NCBI RefSeq assembly: GCF_900111105.1
Contig: NZ_FOGC01000002.1
Coordinates: 124,001 to 188,000 of the forward strand
Direction of reading: 5' to 3'
Source of the DNA: Rosenbergiella nectarea
Lineage (GTDB): Bacteria; Pseudomonadota; Gammaproteobacteria; Enterobacterales; Enterobacteriaceae
Length of the DNA: 64,000 nt
Notes under the pieces: model-generated
What the model saw: the letters and a program-made list of their open reading frames with translations, nothing else
Databases searched by the model: none
Told to the model about the DNA's origin: nothing
In this document: piece by piece, positions 26,259-35,183 of the stretch
Numbering within the stretch: the first letter of the stretch is position 1
Layout of the letters: every line of letters starts with the position of its first letter
Made by a program: the position numbers and the translations under genes

Positions 26259-26940
26259 ACAACCGCTGAACGCACAGGAAATCGGCGAATATCAAAAAAA
26301 TCGCCGACACTACGAAATTGATATCATGCAAGAGGTGCTGGCATCCAGAACCTTAGCTTGGCGTATTACCAGTGCGTGTTTGCTGCTACTTTTTGTCGCA
26401 ATAGTGATCACCGGATTGACTATTTACCGCTACAGCCAGCCCTTACCCCCCTATCTATTGACGATTAATAAACAAACGGGCGAAGTATCACAATTAAAAA
26501 TGACGCGGGATCAAAGCAGTTATGGTGAAGCGATCGATAAATATTGGCTGACACAATACGTTAGGCACCGCGAAAGTTATGACTATTACTCTATACAGGC
26601 AGACTACGATGCTGTTGGCTTAATGTCCGCGCCGCAAGTGGTTGATGATTATTTAAAGAAATTTTCCGGGCCGCAGAGTATCGATAAAGTCCTCGGCTCA
26701 AAGCAAACGATCGACGTAAAGATCCGCTCAGTTATGTTAGATCGCCCTCATGGGGTGGCCACGGTACGATTTGAAACGGTGACTCGTTCAACGTCTACTC
26801 CAGATAATGTACAGCGACAAGCATGGGTAGTGATTTTGGGCTACGAGTATCAAGCATTAACCATGAATGCTCAGCAACGCTTTATCAATCCGCTCGGTTT
26901 TCGTATTACCAGTTATCGTCTTAGTACGGAGATAGAGTAA
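26245..26940 (+). CDS. virB8: VirB8-like inner membrane assembly protein
   Basis: A 231-residue bitopic protein: cytoplasmic N-terminus, one membrane helix (ACLLLLFVAIVITGLTIYRY, about 43-62) and a periplasmic NTF2-like domain with YDYYSIQADYDAV and the late VVILGYEYQALTM. I chose GTG at 26245, which overlaps the virB7 stop and gives the family size; the frame runs further upstream without homology. Nucleates the type IV complex. Confidence 0.85.
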   Translation: MKKIRQPLNAQEIGEYQKNRRHYEIDIMQEVLASRTLAWRITSACLLLLFVAIVITGLTIYRYSQPLPPYLLTINKQTGEVSQLKMTRDQSSYGEAIDKYWLTQYVRHRESYDYYSIQADYDAVGLMSAPQVVDDYLKKFSGPQSIDKVLGSKQTIDVKIRSVMLDRPHGVATVRFETVTRSTSTPDNVQRQAWVVILGYEYQALTMNAQQRFINPLGFRITSYRLSTEIE

Positions 26941-27774
26941 ATGCGTTGTCTCTCTGGGTTAATTATTGCGATGCTTATCGCGGCGGCTCCGGTGAAGGCC
27001 TTAGATAATGGTCAGCATTCCATTTATGATTATCGGATCAAAAGCGTTCTGTATAACCCTCAAGATGTAGTGAAAATCAATGCGATAGCAGGGGTTGCGA
27101 CACATATTGTGGTGGGAGCCGATGAAACCTATGTCACTCATGTCTTTGGTGACTCCCAAAGTTGGGCTTTTACCCATGTTAATAATCACTTCTTTATTAA
27201 ACCGTTGCTGGCCTTAGGGGACACCAACTTAACGATTGTCACGGATAAACATAACTACAATATTGTGCTGCATTATATTGATACCGATACACAAGCGAAG
27301 GCAGCAAAATCTAGCCCTTGGGCGCGTAATCAAGCGACGTTACAACTGACCTATCTTTATCCACAGCAACTTCAGCAACAGGCTTTAGAGAAAAAACTTC
27401 AGCAGACCCGTTTCACAGGACTAAAAAATTACCATTACATTATGAGTGATGAACCGCAAATGCGTCCAATACAGCCATTAAGTGTGGTCGATAATCACCA
27501 GTTCACGCGTTTTATCTTCCCACCAATGAGTGAACTGCCTCAAATTTATATGCGATCAGCCACCGGTGACGAGCAGCTGGTTAATACCCGGGTCATCGGC
27601 GAACAGCATAATATTATTGAAGCAGAGGGGATCGCGCCAGAGTGGCGAATTCGATTGGGAGAGAAAGTGGTCGGAGTCCGGAATATTTTCTATTCACCGG
27701 CAGCCGGAACGAATGCTTCTGGGACCGCCTCTCCGGCAGTAAAACGTGTCACCTTAAAAGGAGATGAGGAGTGA
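26941..27774 (+). CDS. virB9: VirB9-like core complex protein
   Basis: A 277-residue periplasmic/outer membrane core subunit with a signal peptide (about 1-20, ending VKA). N-terminal domain with IYDYRIKSVLYNPQDVVKI and a C-terminal beta-sandwich with NYHYIMSDEPQMRPI and FTRFIFPPMSELPQIY. It forms the outer ring with VirB7 and VirB10. It starts directly after the virB8 stop and overlaps virB10 by four bases. Confidence 0.88.
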   Translation: MRCLSGLIIAMLIAAAPVKALDNGQHSIYDYRIKSVLYNPQDVVKINAIAGVATHIVVGADETYVTHVFGDSQSWAFTHVNNHFFIKPLLALGDTNLTIVTDKHNYNIVLHYIDTDTQAKAAKSSPWARNQATLQLTYLYPQQLQQQALEKKLQQTRFTGLKNYHYIMSDEPQMRPIQPLSVVDNHQFTRFIFPPMSELPQIYMRSATGDEQLVNTRVIGEQHNIIEAEGIAPEWRIRLGEKVVGVRNIFYSPAAGTNASGTASPAVKRVTLKGDEE

Positions 27775-28835
27775 GTCAGTTACCCGATGAAGAAAACCGT
27801 ACCTTTGAAAGTCAACGCGGTGGGTTTAAAGGGAAAAAAAAATCCGCGGTGCCTGGCGCGAAAGCCTTCATGTTGTTACTGCTAATTTTACCAATGATAT
27901 TCTTGGTAACACTCTTCCTGAAACACCATTCGGCGCAGCAGGCGACGGATAGTCAAAAAGAGGACAGTCGGCAACAGGTATCAAGTTTACCCAATGTGGT
28001 GTTTCATCAGCAGCCAATCGCTGAACCTTCCCCGCCCGCCCCTGCACCAGAAGTGGTTGTCGCCCCACCTCCTTCAAATGATGGTGAGCTTGAGGCTGCA
28101 GTACAGCGTCGTTTGTCGAGTCCCTTATCAGACCAAAATCAGGATTCAGAACACAACAGTGGTATTCCAGATACCTCTGTACCGACTACCACCCCGCTGG
28201 GTAACCAGCTAGATCGACTATTAACGCCGATGAAAATGGGGGCAGCAACCGCCGGTGTCATTAAAAATCGAAGTTTAAAAATTTTAAGGGGGACCTTTAT
28301 TCCCTGCGGCTTAACCAATGAGCTTAATACAACCGTTAATGGCATGCTTGCCTGCCGAGTCTCACGCGACGTTTACTCGGCGGATGGCTTAGTGAAGCTC
28401 ATCGATAAAGGCGCGATCATTGATGGACAGGTTAATGCAGCGTTAAAAGATGGTCAGAAGCGCGTGTTTGTCGTGTGGGAAAGGATCGTCAGTAATGATG
28501 GGGTGACGATTGATTTAAATAGCCCCGCGACGAATCAAGTCGGGGGGGCTGGCGTGCCTGGGCAAGTAGACACTCTCTTTTGGCAGCGCTTTAAAAGCGC
28601 TATTTTAATATCGATGTTGGATGATGCAATGACAGCATTAGTCAATACCACTCAACGAGGAAATGTGGCAAATTACGGCACATCCTCCGGTGGCAGTAAT
28701 GAAATTGTGTCGGCAGTATTACCGGCGACAATCGATATTCCACCTATCCTATATGCCCATCAGGGCTCGGCGGTGGGCGTTTATGTCGCACGAGATCTCG
28801 ATTTCAGCCGTGTGTATGCCTTAGCGGAGCGATAA
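27771..28835 (+). CDS. virB10: VirB10-like core complex protein
   Basis: A 354-residue protein spanning both membranes. N-terminal cytoplasmic tail, one inner membrane helix (about 32-51), a proline-rich periplasmic linker (PSPPAPAPEVVVAPPP) and the C-terminal TrbI beta-barrel domain with LKILRGTFIPCGL, GMLACRVSRDVYS and the antenna-type segment before the tail (PPILYAHQGSAVGVYVARDLDF). All features are intact. Confidence 0.9.
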   Translation: MSQLPDEENRTFESQRGGFKGKKKSAVPGAKAFMLLLLILPMIFLVTLFLKHHSAQQATDSQKEDSRQQVSSLPNVVFHQQPIAEPSPPAPAPEVVVAPPPSNDGELEAAVQRRLSSPLSDQNQDSEHNSGIPDTSVPTTTPLGNQLDRLLTPMKMGAATAGVIKNRSLKILRGTFIPCGLTNELNTTVNGMLACRVSRDVYSADGLVKLIDKGAIIDGQVNAALKDGQKRVFVVWERIVSNDGVTIDLNSPATNQVGGAGVPGQVDTLFWQRFKSAILISMLDDAMTALVNTTQRGNVANYGTSSGGSNEIVSAVLPATIDIPPILYAHQGSAVGVYVARDLDFSRVYALAER

Positions 28836-28840
28836 ACAGA

Positions 28841-29839
28841 ATGTCGACATTTACGAATGCACTGGAGCGTCAATTAGGTCCGTTACAACGCTATTTTTCT
28901 GATCCGACGGTTTTTGAAATTCGTATTAATCGCTTTGGTGAAGTCGTTTGCGATAAGTTTGATGGACGACACTTTTATCATGACGCCGCAATATCGGAGA
29001 CCTTTATTCAACGCTTAACGCAAGCGTTGCTCAGTTATAACGGGATACAGCGTCAAGCCATTAATAATTTACTTCTGCCTGATGGATCGCGTGGGATTAT
29101 TTGCTTACCGCCTGCAGTGCATCAAGGCACCACTGCGGTTGCTTTCCGAAAAAATATTTCACTCAATAAACCCCTTTCGACACTTGACCAAGAGGGGATT
29201 TTTAATCAGTGCCGAGCAATCGGTAATCATGAATTTGGTTTACAAGCCAGCGACCACCACTTGTTGGATTTATTCTCCCAGCAGGCCTATCAGGATTTTT
29301 TAGAGTATGCCGTTAAGCATAAGAAAACGATCGTGGTGGCGGGGGAAACGGGAAGTGGTAAAACGGTACTGACGCGCGCCTTACTTGAGTGCGTCGATCC
29401 TACAGAACGAGTTATTTTGATTGAGGATGTTCACGAAGTGAGCGCCGAACATCTTCATGAAGTGGTTTATATGCGCTATTCGACCGAGAGTCATACTCAA
29501 TTAATCACGCCGACTGACTGTTTAAAGGCCTGTATGCGTTTGACTCCCGATCGTATTTTTATGACCGAGCTTCGCGATCAAGCCGCTTGGGACTATATTC
29601 AAATGTTGAATACTGGGCACCCGGGTGGGCTCACCTCGACGCATGCCAATTCGGCACGGGATACTTTTCAACGGATTGGTTTACTCATAAAAGCCACGGA
29701 AATTGGCAAGATGTTAGAGTATCAAGATATTATGCGCTTACTCTATTCAACCCTCGATATAGTGGTCTATATGGAAAAGAGGAAAATAAAAGAGATCTAT
29801 TTCGACCCTCAATATAAATATTCTTTTCTAAATAAATGA
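28841..29839 (+). CDS. virB11: VirB11-like hexameric ATPase
   Basis: A 332-residue traffic ATPase. N-terminal domain, Walker A VAGETGSGKTVLT at about 166, Walker B RVILIEDVHEV, Asp box MRLTPDRIFMTEL and His box GHPGGLTSTHANSA. It closes the operon; no coupling ATPase (VirD4) or relaxase follows, and the next gene is a pectate lyase. Confidence 0.92.
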   Translation: MSTFTNALERQLGPLQRYFSDPTVFEIRINRFGEVVCDKFDGRHFYHDAAISETFIQRLTQALLSYNGIQRQAINNLLLPDGSRGIICLPPAVHQGTTAVAFRKNISLNKPLSTLDQEGIFNQCRAIGNHEFGLQASDHHLLDLFSQQAYQDFLEYAVKHKKTIVVAGETGSGKTVLTRALLECVDPTERVILIEDVHEVSAEHLHEVVYMRYSTESHTQLITPTDCLKACMRLTPDRIFMTELRDQAAWDYIQMLNTGHPGGLTSTHANSARDTFQRIGLLIKATEIGKMLEYQDIMRLLYSTLDIVVYMEKRKIKEIYFDPQYKYSFLNK

Positions 29840-30047
29840 TGATTGTTAAAAGCCTAGGGGGAAGGCGTAAGGGTAAATATTATGTATGGTATGGTTATTA
29901 TATAAAGTAATAAGTGTTCCCTATCAGTGATCATTACTTAATTTAATTTTCAAAAATTTTATATCACGAAACCTCTTCAGTCGCTTCTTGTAAAACGGCG
30001 ACTGGCATGTTGTACCTATGTTTTTATATTAAATATTGGAGAATAGA

Positions 30048-31220
30048 TTGAAACCGAATAAATACATAGCAATTAGCACTTCTAGTCTTTTCTTATTATG
30101 TCTCTCAGTCGCACAAGCTGAAACGTTACCCATTACACAACTTATCGTTAAACAAGGCAAAGAGGTCGCTCCAAGTGACGGTTGGGCTGGGCAAGCAGGG
30201 GGAACAACGGGGGGGAGCCTAGCATCATGGAAGAATATATATACTGTCAGCTCAGCACAACAATTACGCGACGTAGTTAATGCGGCAGCAGACCAGCCGA
30301 AAATTATCCAGATTAAGGGGACAATTGATATTAGCAATGGTATACCTTATAAAAACTTTGCTGACCAAAAGAAACGGAGCCAGTTGGCGGTTCCGGCAAA
30401 TACTACCCTAATCGGTATCGGTAAAGAGGCAAAATTCATTCATGGCAGCCTACTCGTCAATCAGGTTCAGAATGTTATTTTGCGTAATTTTACGGTTGAG
30501 ATGCCTGTCGACGTCGCCCCGCATTACGAGCAAGGGGATGGGTGGAACGCAGAATGGGATGGGATAACGATTGAAGAGAGTCAACATGTCTGGGTTGATC
30601 ATCTTACTTTGACAGATGGTAGCTTTACCGACGATCAGTACAAACAAAAAGACGGTGAAACTTGGACTCAGCACGATGGTATGTTGGACATCAAACGGGG
30701 TAGTGATTTTGTGACTATCTCGTGGAGTGACTTTAACCACCATGATAAAACCATGTTAATCGGACATAGCGACGGCAATGGCGCACAAGATACGGGCAAA
30801 CTTCATGTCACCATTCACGACTCGGTGTTTGAACTAATCGAACAACGCTCGCCGCGAGTGAGGTTTGGCCAAGTACATAGTTTTAATAATCTTTTCATGG
30901 GGGATGCAGGATCACGCGTACCAGCTTATCGCTACCAGTACAGTTACGGGGTTGGTGTAAAAGGCTCCATCATTTCTGAAAATAATCAATTTTCGATTAA
31001 TGGCCTATCTGATAATTGCAAAATCGTGAAGGCTTTCGGTAAAGATGGAAATAGCTTCAGTGATAAAGGGTCTTATGCGGGCAATAGTGCTTGGCTAGGG
31101 GGCACGAAGTGCGCAGGGCTAAGCGTTCCTAAATGGAAAATCCCCTATACCTATAGGTTAATCGCTGTATCGCAGGTGCTCCAGCGGGGAACGACGCAAG
31201 CAGGTGCTGGAAAGATGTAA
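30048..31220 (+). CDS. Secreted pectate lyase, polysaccharide lyase family 1
   Basis: Cleaves polygalacturonate by calcium-dependent beta-elimination. The 390-residue protein has a Sec signal peptide (cut near VAQA) and the right-handed beta-helix hallmarks: WDGITIEESQHVWVDHLTL and the calcium-binding DGMLDIKRGSDFVTISWS, FNHHDKTMLIGHSD, and the catalytic Arg in RSPRVRFGQVHSFNN. The start TTG at 30048 (GGAG just upstream) gives a better spacing than the in-frame TTG at 30036. It stands alone after the virB operon. Confidence 0.88.
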   Translation: MKPNKYIAISTSSLFLLCLSVAQAETLPITQLIVKQGKEVAPSDGWAGQAGGTTGGSLASWKNIYTVSSAQQLRDVVNAAADQPKIIQIKGTIDISNGIPYKNFADQKKRSQLAVPANTTLIGIGKEAKFIHGSLLVNQVQNVILRNFTVEMPVDVAPHYEQGDGWNAEWDGITIEESQHVWVDHLTLTDGSFTDDQYKQKDGETWTQHDGMLDIKRGSDFVTISWSDFNHHDKTMLIGHSDGNGAQDTGKLHVTIHDSVFELIEQRSPRVRFGQVHSFNNLFMGDAGSRVPAYRYQYSYGVGVKGSIISENNQFSINGLSDNCKIVKAFGKDGNSFSDKGSYAGNSAWLGGTKCAGLSVPKWKIPYTYRLIAVSQVLQRGTTQAGAGKM

Positions 31221-31231
31221 GTCATTTCATC

Positions 31232-31260
31232 ATTTATCCCAGCATAGTTCTGGGATAAAT
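31232..31260. terminator. Hairpin after the pectate lyase gene
   Basis: ATTTATCCCAG, seven bases, CTGGGATAAAT: an 11-base perfect stem 11 bases after the stop. No T run follows on the plus strand, so it may be a processing or stability element or a weak terminator. Confidence 0.65.
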
Positions 31261-31836
31261 TCATTAGCTAAACAAGTCTATACGTTCCGCATCACGCGAC
31301 TGCCACGATGATCCTACTGTAGAGAATCGGCAGGAACGATTATCGGCAACTCACATCGTGGTTCGAAACCCAATCAGTTTGTAGCGGGATCTCACTCTGG
31401 GCGCAAAGTCAGTGAAATACCTTACGGATACGCTTTATAATCTTTCCCTTCTCTTCGCAACGAAAGCTATCCCGCATCATAGGTTTTTGCTTACTACTAG
31501 TATTCGTCTTATGGCAGAACAGTGAAGGCCCGCTAAAAGGACATGGTAGCGACCCGTTATATGTCAGGTACCCGTAACGGATCGAGAAACGGTTTAGCGA
31601 CTGAGTTTCGGTGAGTTTGCTATCAACTCATGTATGGCCGGCGATTTTGGCGCCTAGTTAGGTACCGAAAAATCTGTTCATGCCAGAAAATAAGCGGGGT
31701 GCTTACTATTGAGGAGAGGACGAGACAGTGTGATTCGTCTTTGAGATAGGCAGAAATTCTGCTGCTATCTCAACGCTGACGGCCACGATGGCCAATAGCG
31801 AGTGATGAATTGAGATTAGCGTGAAGAAGGAGTTTC
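31261..31836. other. Gap upstream of pqaA, no gene seen
   Basis: About 575 bases without a credible frame on either strand. It presumably contains the promoter of pqaA; no known operator could be picked out. Confidence 0.4.
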
Positions 31837-31839
31837 TTG

Positions 31840-33324
31840 ATGAAAATAAAAGTGTTAGCGCTGGCGATGTTCGGTATCGCGCCTAACTGTTTGGCATTAT
31901 CTGCCGGTGTTCCCACTCAAAATACCCCACTGACGCATAGTATATCTGATTACCGTATAGCGCTTGCGGCATACCCTCTCGATTATTCCTTGTTGGAAAA
32001 AAAGCCGCTACCAGGCGTGATGTTACAGAGATATAACTTGAACTCACAAACATGGTCGCAGCAAGGCGTCGTTACGCCGCAACGTTGGCAGAATGAGGTG
32101 GATATCTATATTCCTGATTCAGCCAGAAAGAACAATGCACTGGTGGTCGTTAACAACGGTAGCAATGCTAATGCTTCCGGGACTCCCGTCGTGCCGACTA
32201 ACTTTAGCGAAGACGAACTTTCACGTATTGCGCTCGATACCCGTACAGTTGTGATATCAGTCAGTAATGTTCCTAATCAATTACTGACTTATCAGGGCGA
32301 ACCCACAGCACTGGGTGAAGATGACAGCGTGGCCTATTCTTGGAAACTGTTTTTCAATGATCCTCAGAAGTATTCTAATGCATCCCTCCATATCCCCATG
32401 GCAGCGTCAGTCTCGCAGGCATTTAGGCTGGCAAAGCGAGAGCTTGCTCCCCTTACTATTACGAAATTTATCCTAACCGGCGCCTCTAAACGGGGTTGGG
32501 CCGCGTGGCTTACCGCGTTGTCAGATCCAGATGTTGATGCAGTAGTACCTTTCGTCATGGACTTGTTGGATACCCAACAGTCGCTCGAACATATGTATCG
32601 GTCTTATGGAAAAAACTGGCCAATCGCCTTTTATCCCTACTATAAACAGGGCGTTGACCAGCAGATTGGCTCGGATAACTTTGCAAGCTTGATGACGCTT
32701 GAAGATCCTCTCACTTACTTGAAAACTGATTTGGGTAATCGACTCAACATTCCGAAATATATTATTAATGCCAGCGGAGACGATTTTTATGTCCCTGACA
32801 ACAGTCATTTCTATTATGACAAGTTACCCGGCGTAAAGTCCTTGCGAGTTGCCCCAAACTCCACCCATAACGGTATTCTTTCCGTTGCAGAAAAATCACT
32901 GGTTACCTTTGTTAACCGCTTTCAAAATAAGCAAAAACTTCCGCTTATTACAGAAGCCTTGCAGGTTAGCAAAGAGGGGAAAAAAGCATTGGCAGTCAGT
33001 TTTTCAGAGAAACCACTGACCGTTTTACAGTGGACAGCCACTAACCCAGTCGCCAGGGATTTTCGCTATGCCTGCGACATCAGATACCGTTCTACGCCGG
33101 TTAATAGGGTCGGCAGCGAGCAGCTGAGCATTCCGCTACTTTCTCCAGAAAAAGGATGGCAAGCCACCTATATTGAAGCAACCTTTAACGATGGATATGT
33201 GGCAACATCGCAAGTTTATATCACGCCAGACGATGAGTATCCGCAAGTCGCGCCGCCATCGACAGGAGGAGCCTGTCAGACGCTACCTGGTCGCGGAATT
33301 AATTCCGTGTCAGTGAAGCCTTAA
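31840..33324 (+). CDS. pqaA: PqaA-type protein (PhoPQ-activated pathogenicity-related family)
   Basis: A 494-residue exported protein with a signal peptide (about 1-20). The family (PF10142) is an alpha/beta-hydrolase-like fold, seen here in LVVVNNGSNANAS, FILTGASKRGWAAWL and YIINASGDDFYVPDNS, with the terminal His in PNSTHNGI. In Salmonella PqaA is under PhoPQ and linked to antimicrobial peptide resistance; the biochemical reaction is not known. The ATG at 31840 has AAGGAG eight bases upstream. The following hydrolase gene is about 90 bases away in the same direction. Confidence 0.8.
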   Translation: MKIKVLALAMFGIAPNCLALSAGVPTQNTPLTHSISDYRIALAAYPLDYSLLEKKPLPGVMLQRYNLNSQTWSQQGVVTPQRWQNEVDIYIPDSARKNNALVVVNNGSNANASGTPVVPTNFSEDELSRIALDTRTVVISVSNVPNQLLTYQGEPTALGEDDSVAYSWKLFFNDPQKYSNASLHIPMAASVSQAFRLAKRELAPLTITKFILTGASKRGWAAWLTALSDPDVDAVVPFVMDLLDTQQSLEHMYRSYGKNWPIAFYPYYKQGVDQQIGSDNFASLMTLEDPLTYLKTDLGNRLNIPKYIINASGDDFYVPDNSHFYYDKLPGVKSLRVAPNSTHNGILSVAEKSLVTFVNRFQNKQKLPLITEALQVSKEGKKALAVSFSEKPLTVLQWTATNPVARDFRYACDIRYRSTPVNRVGSEQLSIPLLSPEKGWQATYIEATFNDGYVATSQVYITPDDEYPQVAPPSTGGACQTLPGRGINSVSVKP

Positions 33325-33412
33325 TACTTACCTTATTCAGCTCTGCCGATTGAGCGACGATCGTTGTCGGGTTGGCAGACTTCTTGTTAACGCTAAAAGG
33401 ACGATTATCTTT

Positions 33413-34273
33413 ATGGACATTTCTACACATAAGCTTTCTAACGGCATCGTTTTAACGCTTCGCTCTCCCACCGGTGGTACCAAAAATCCGCTGATTATTT
33501 TGTGTCATGGCTTCTGTGGAATCAGGGATATTTTACTCCCTGATTTTGCTGAAGCCTTTACCCACACTGGCTATTCGACTATTACCTTTGATTATCGGGG
33601 GTTCGGAGACAGTGACGGCGAGCGTGGACGTCTGGTTCCTACTCAGCAGATTGATGATATACATTCTGTGGTTAACTGGGCTAAAGAGCAGTCTACGCTC
33701 GATGCACAGCGTATTGGCCTATGGGGAACTTCCTTTGGAGGATGTCACGTGTTTGGCGCCGCGGTTAACGATCCAGCCATAAAATGTATCGTTAGTCAGT
33801 TAGCGTTTGCGGACGGTGAGGACATTGTTACAGGAAAAATGAGTGCGACAGAGAAAGAGGCTTTTATTTCAACTCTGAATAAGATGGTCGACAAGCAAAA
33901 GCGTACCGGCAAAGAGATGTTCGTCGGTATTAACCGCGTACTGAGTGATGCCGAATCGACATTATTTTTCGAAGAAAACAGAGCCCTGCACCCCAAAATG
34001 GACATCAAGATACCGTTTCTGACCGTAAGGGAAACCCTTCTATACAAACCTGCACTGAATGCCGCGCAGGTCACCTGTCCGACCTTGATTGTGATTGCAG
34101 GCCAAGACAAGGTTAATCCGCCTGCGCAAGGGCGAGCTTTATTTGATGCGGTAAGGAGCCAACAGAAAAGACTCTACGAGGAAAGTGATGCCCGACACTA
34201 TGATATCTATACCGGGGAACACTTCAAACGGGTGATCGCTGTTCAAACTGAATGGTTTAGAAAGCACTTATGA
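33413..34273 (+). CDS. Alpha/beta hydrolase, substrate unknown
   Basis: A 286-residue cytoplasmic enzyme: the oxyanion-hole motif CHGFCG near 35, the strand FDYRGFGDSDG, the nucleophile elbow GTSFGG near 110, the Asp in LIVIAGQDKVNP and the catalytic His in EHFKRV near the end. This is the layout of the serine hydrolase family; the substrate cannot be told. The ATG at 33413 follows AAAGGACG. It probably shares a transcript with pqaA. Confidence 0.78.
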   Translation: MDISTHKLSNGIVLTLRSPTGGTKNPLIILCHGFCGIRDILLPDFAEAFTHTGYSTITFDYRGFGDSDGERGRLVPTQQIDDIHSVVNWAKEQSTLDAQRIGLWGTSFGGCHVFGAAVNDPAIKCIVSQLAFADGEDIVTGKMSATEKEAFISTLNKMVDKQKRTGKEMFVGINRVLSDAESTLFFEENRALHPKMDIKIPFLTVRETLLYKPALNAAQVTCPTLIVIAGQDKVNPPAQGRALFDAVRSQQKRLYEESDARHYDIYTGEHFKRVIAVQTEWFRKHL

Positions 34274-34368
34274 TGTAAATGAAGACGCCTTGTCTCATCA
34301 CCTATAGGGTGTTCTGAAATTATGTTACTTATTTCTTGAGTCTACTTAACTTCGTGCGGAGACTCGCT

Positions 34369-34644
34369 TTAGTCTGGTTGCATGAACGTTTTAGTCTCAA
34401 GAGATTTTTTTTCAAATTCTTGATCAGTCAGGAATATAAAATCGCTATGGTTAATAATAAGCACCAAATCCTTCATTTCTCCTTCAAGAGAAAATAGTTG
34501 AGCCCTATTAATATCATCGAGTTTTACTGTTGCGCCAATATAGTGAGCGAGTAAATAAATAATACTTTTATTTTCAATTATTTTTCCGCTAGGAAGGCTA
34601 AATACAATTTCAACGTCTGGTAATATTGAGATAATTTTTGGCAT
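34369..34644 (-). CDS. Hypothetical protein, 91 residues
   Basis: Starts MPKIISILPDVEIVFSLPSG at the ATG at 34644, with AAAGGTGAC upstream. The sequence alternates hydrophobic strands and charged turns (ENKSIIYLLAHYIGATVKLDD, then SLEGEMKDLVLIINHSDFIF) and looks like a small soluble alpha/beta protein. No family recognised. It stands alone, convergent with the hydrolase gene. Confidence 0.5.
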   Translation of the reverse strand: MPKIISILPDVEIVFSLPSGKIIENKSIIYLLAHYIGATVKLDDINRAQLFSLEGEMKDLVLIINHSDFIFLTDQEFEKKSLETKTFMQPD

Positions 34645-35183
34645 TAAGTCACCTTTCAGAGAATACCCGTCAATCATACTCCGTAAGGGATGCTGCTGCA
34701 TCAACAAATAGAGAAAAGTTACATCACTTTTTGTGATATTGCGGCGAATAAATAAAATTTTCTAGACAAAGTAAGCCAGTAGACATTTAAAAAATAAATT
34801 AACTCTATGAAATTAATCAGTAAAATAATCAGTAATAGCCTGGGAGATAGTTTACCCAAGAATCAGATGAATTTTTTATTGATAGAAATGATCTAGGGCT
34901 TTAGCTATTTTGATAGAGAATACCTTGCTTAGAGTGAACGAAACATTAGTTTTTTTCACTCTTGAGATGTAAACCGTTAGCATATAGATCACGAGGTGAA
35001 GATACAATCCTTATTAGCAGGATAAAATTAGATTATCGATTGACCTGGGGGCAGTATTCATTTATCAGGGAAATTAAAAGGGATATTAAGGATATTATTA
35101 TTTGATAAGCCAGCAAAAGCTGGCTTATCAATGTATATCATCAATATCGATGATAAATGTGAGTGATTTATTTCCAAGCACAC
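34645..35183. other. AT-rich gap between the hypothetical gene and the permease gene
   Basis: About 540 bases without a gene. It is strongly AT-rich with a long hairpin at 35103-35130 near its right end. Nothing else recognised. Confidence 0.4.
35103..35130 (-). terminator. Strong hairpin downstream of the permease gene
   Basis: TGATAAGCCAGC, loop AAAA, GCTGGCTTATCA: a perfect 12-base stem located about 55 bases beyond the permease stop on the minus strand. A clean T run is missing, but the stem is strong and the site fits termination. Confidence 0.7.
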
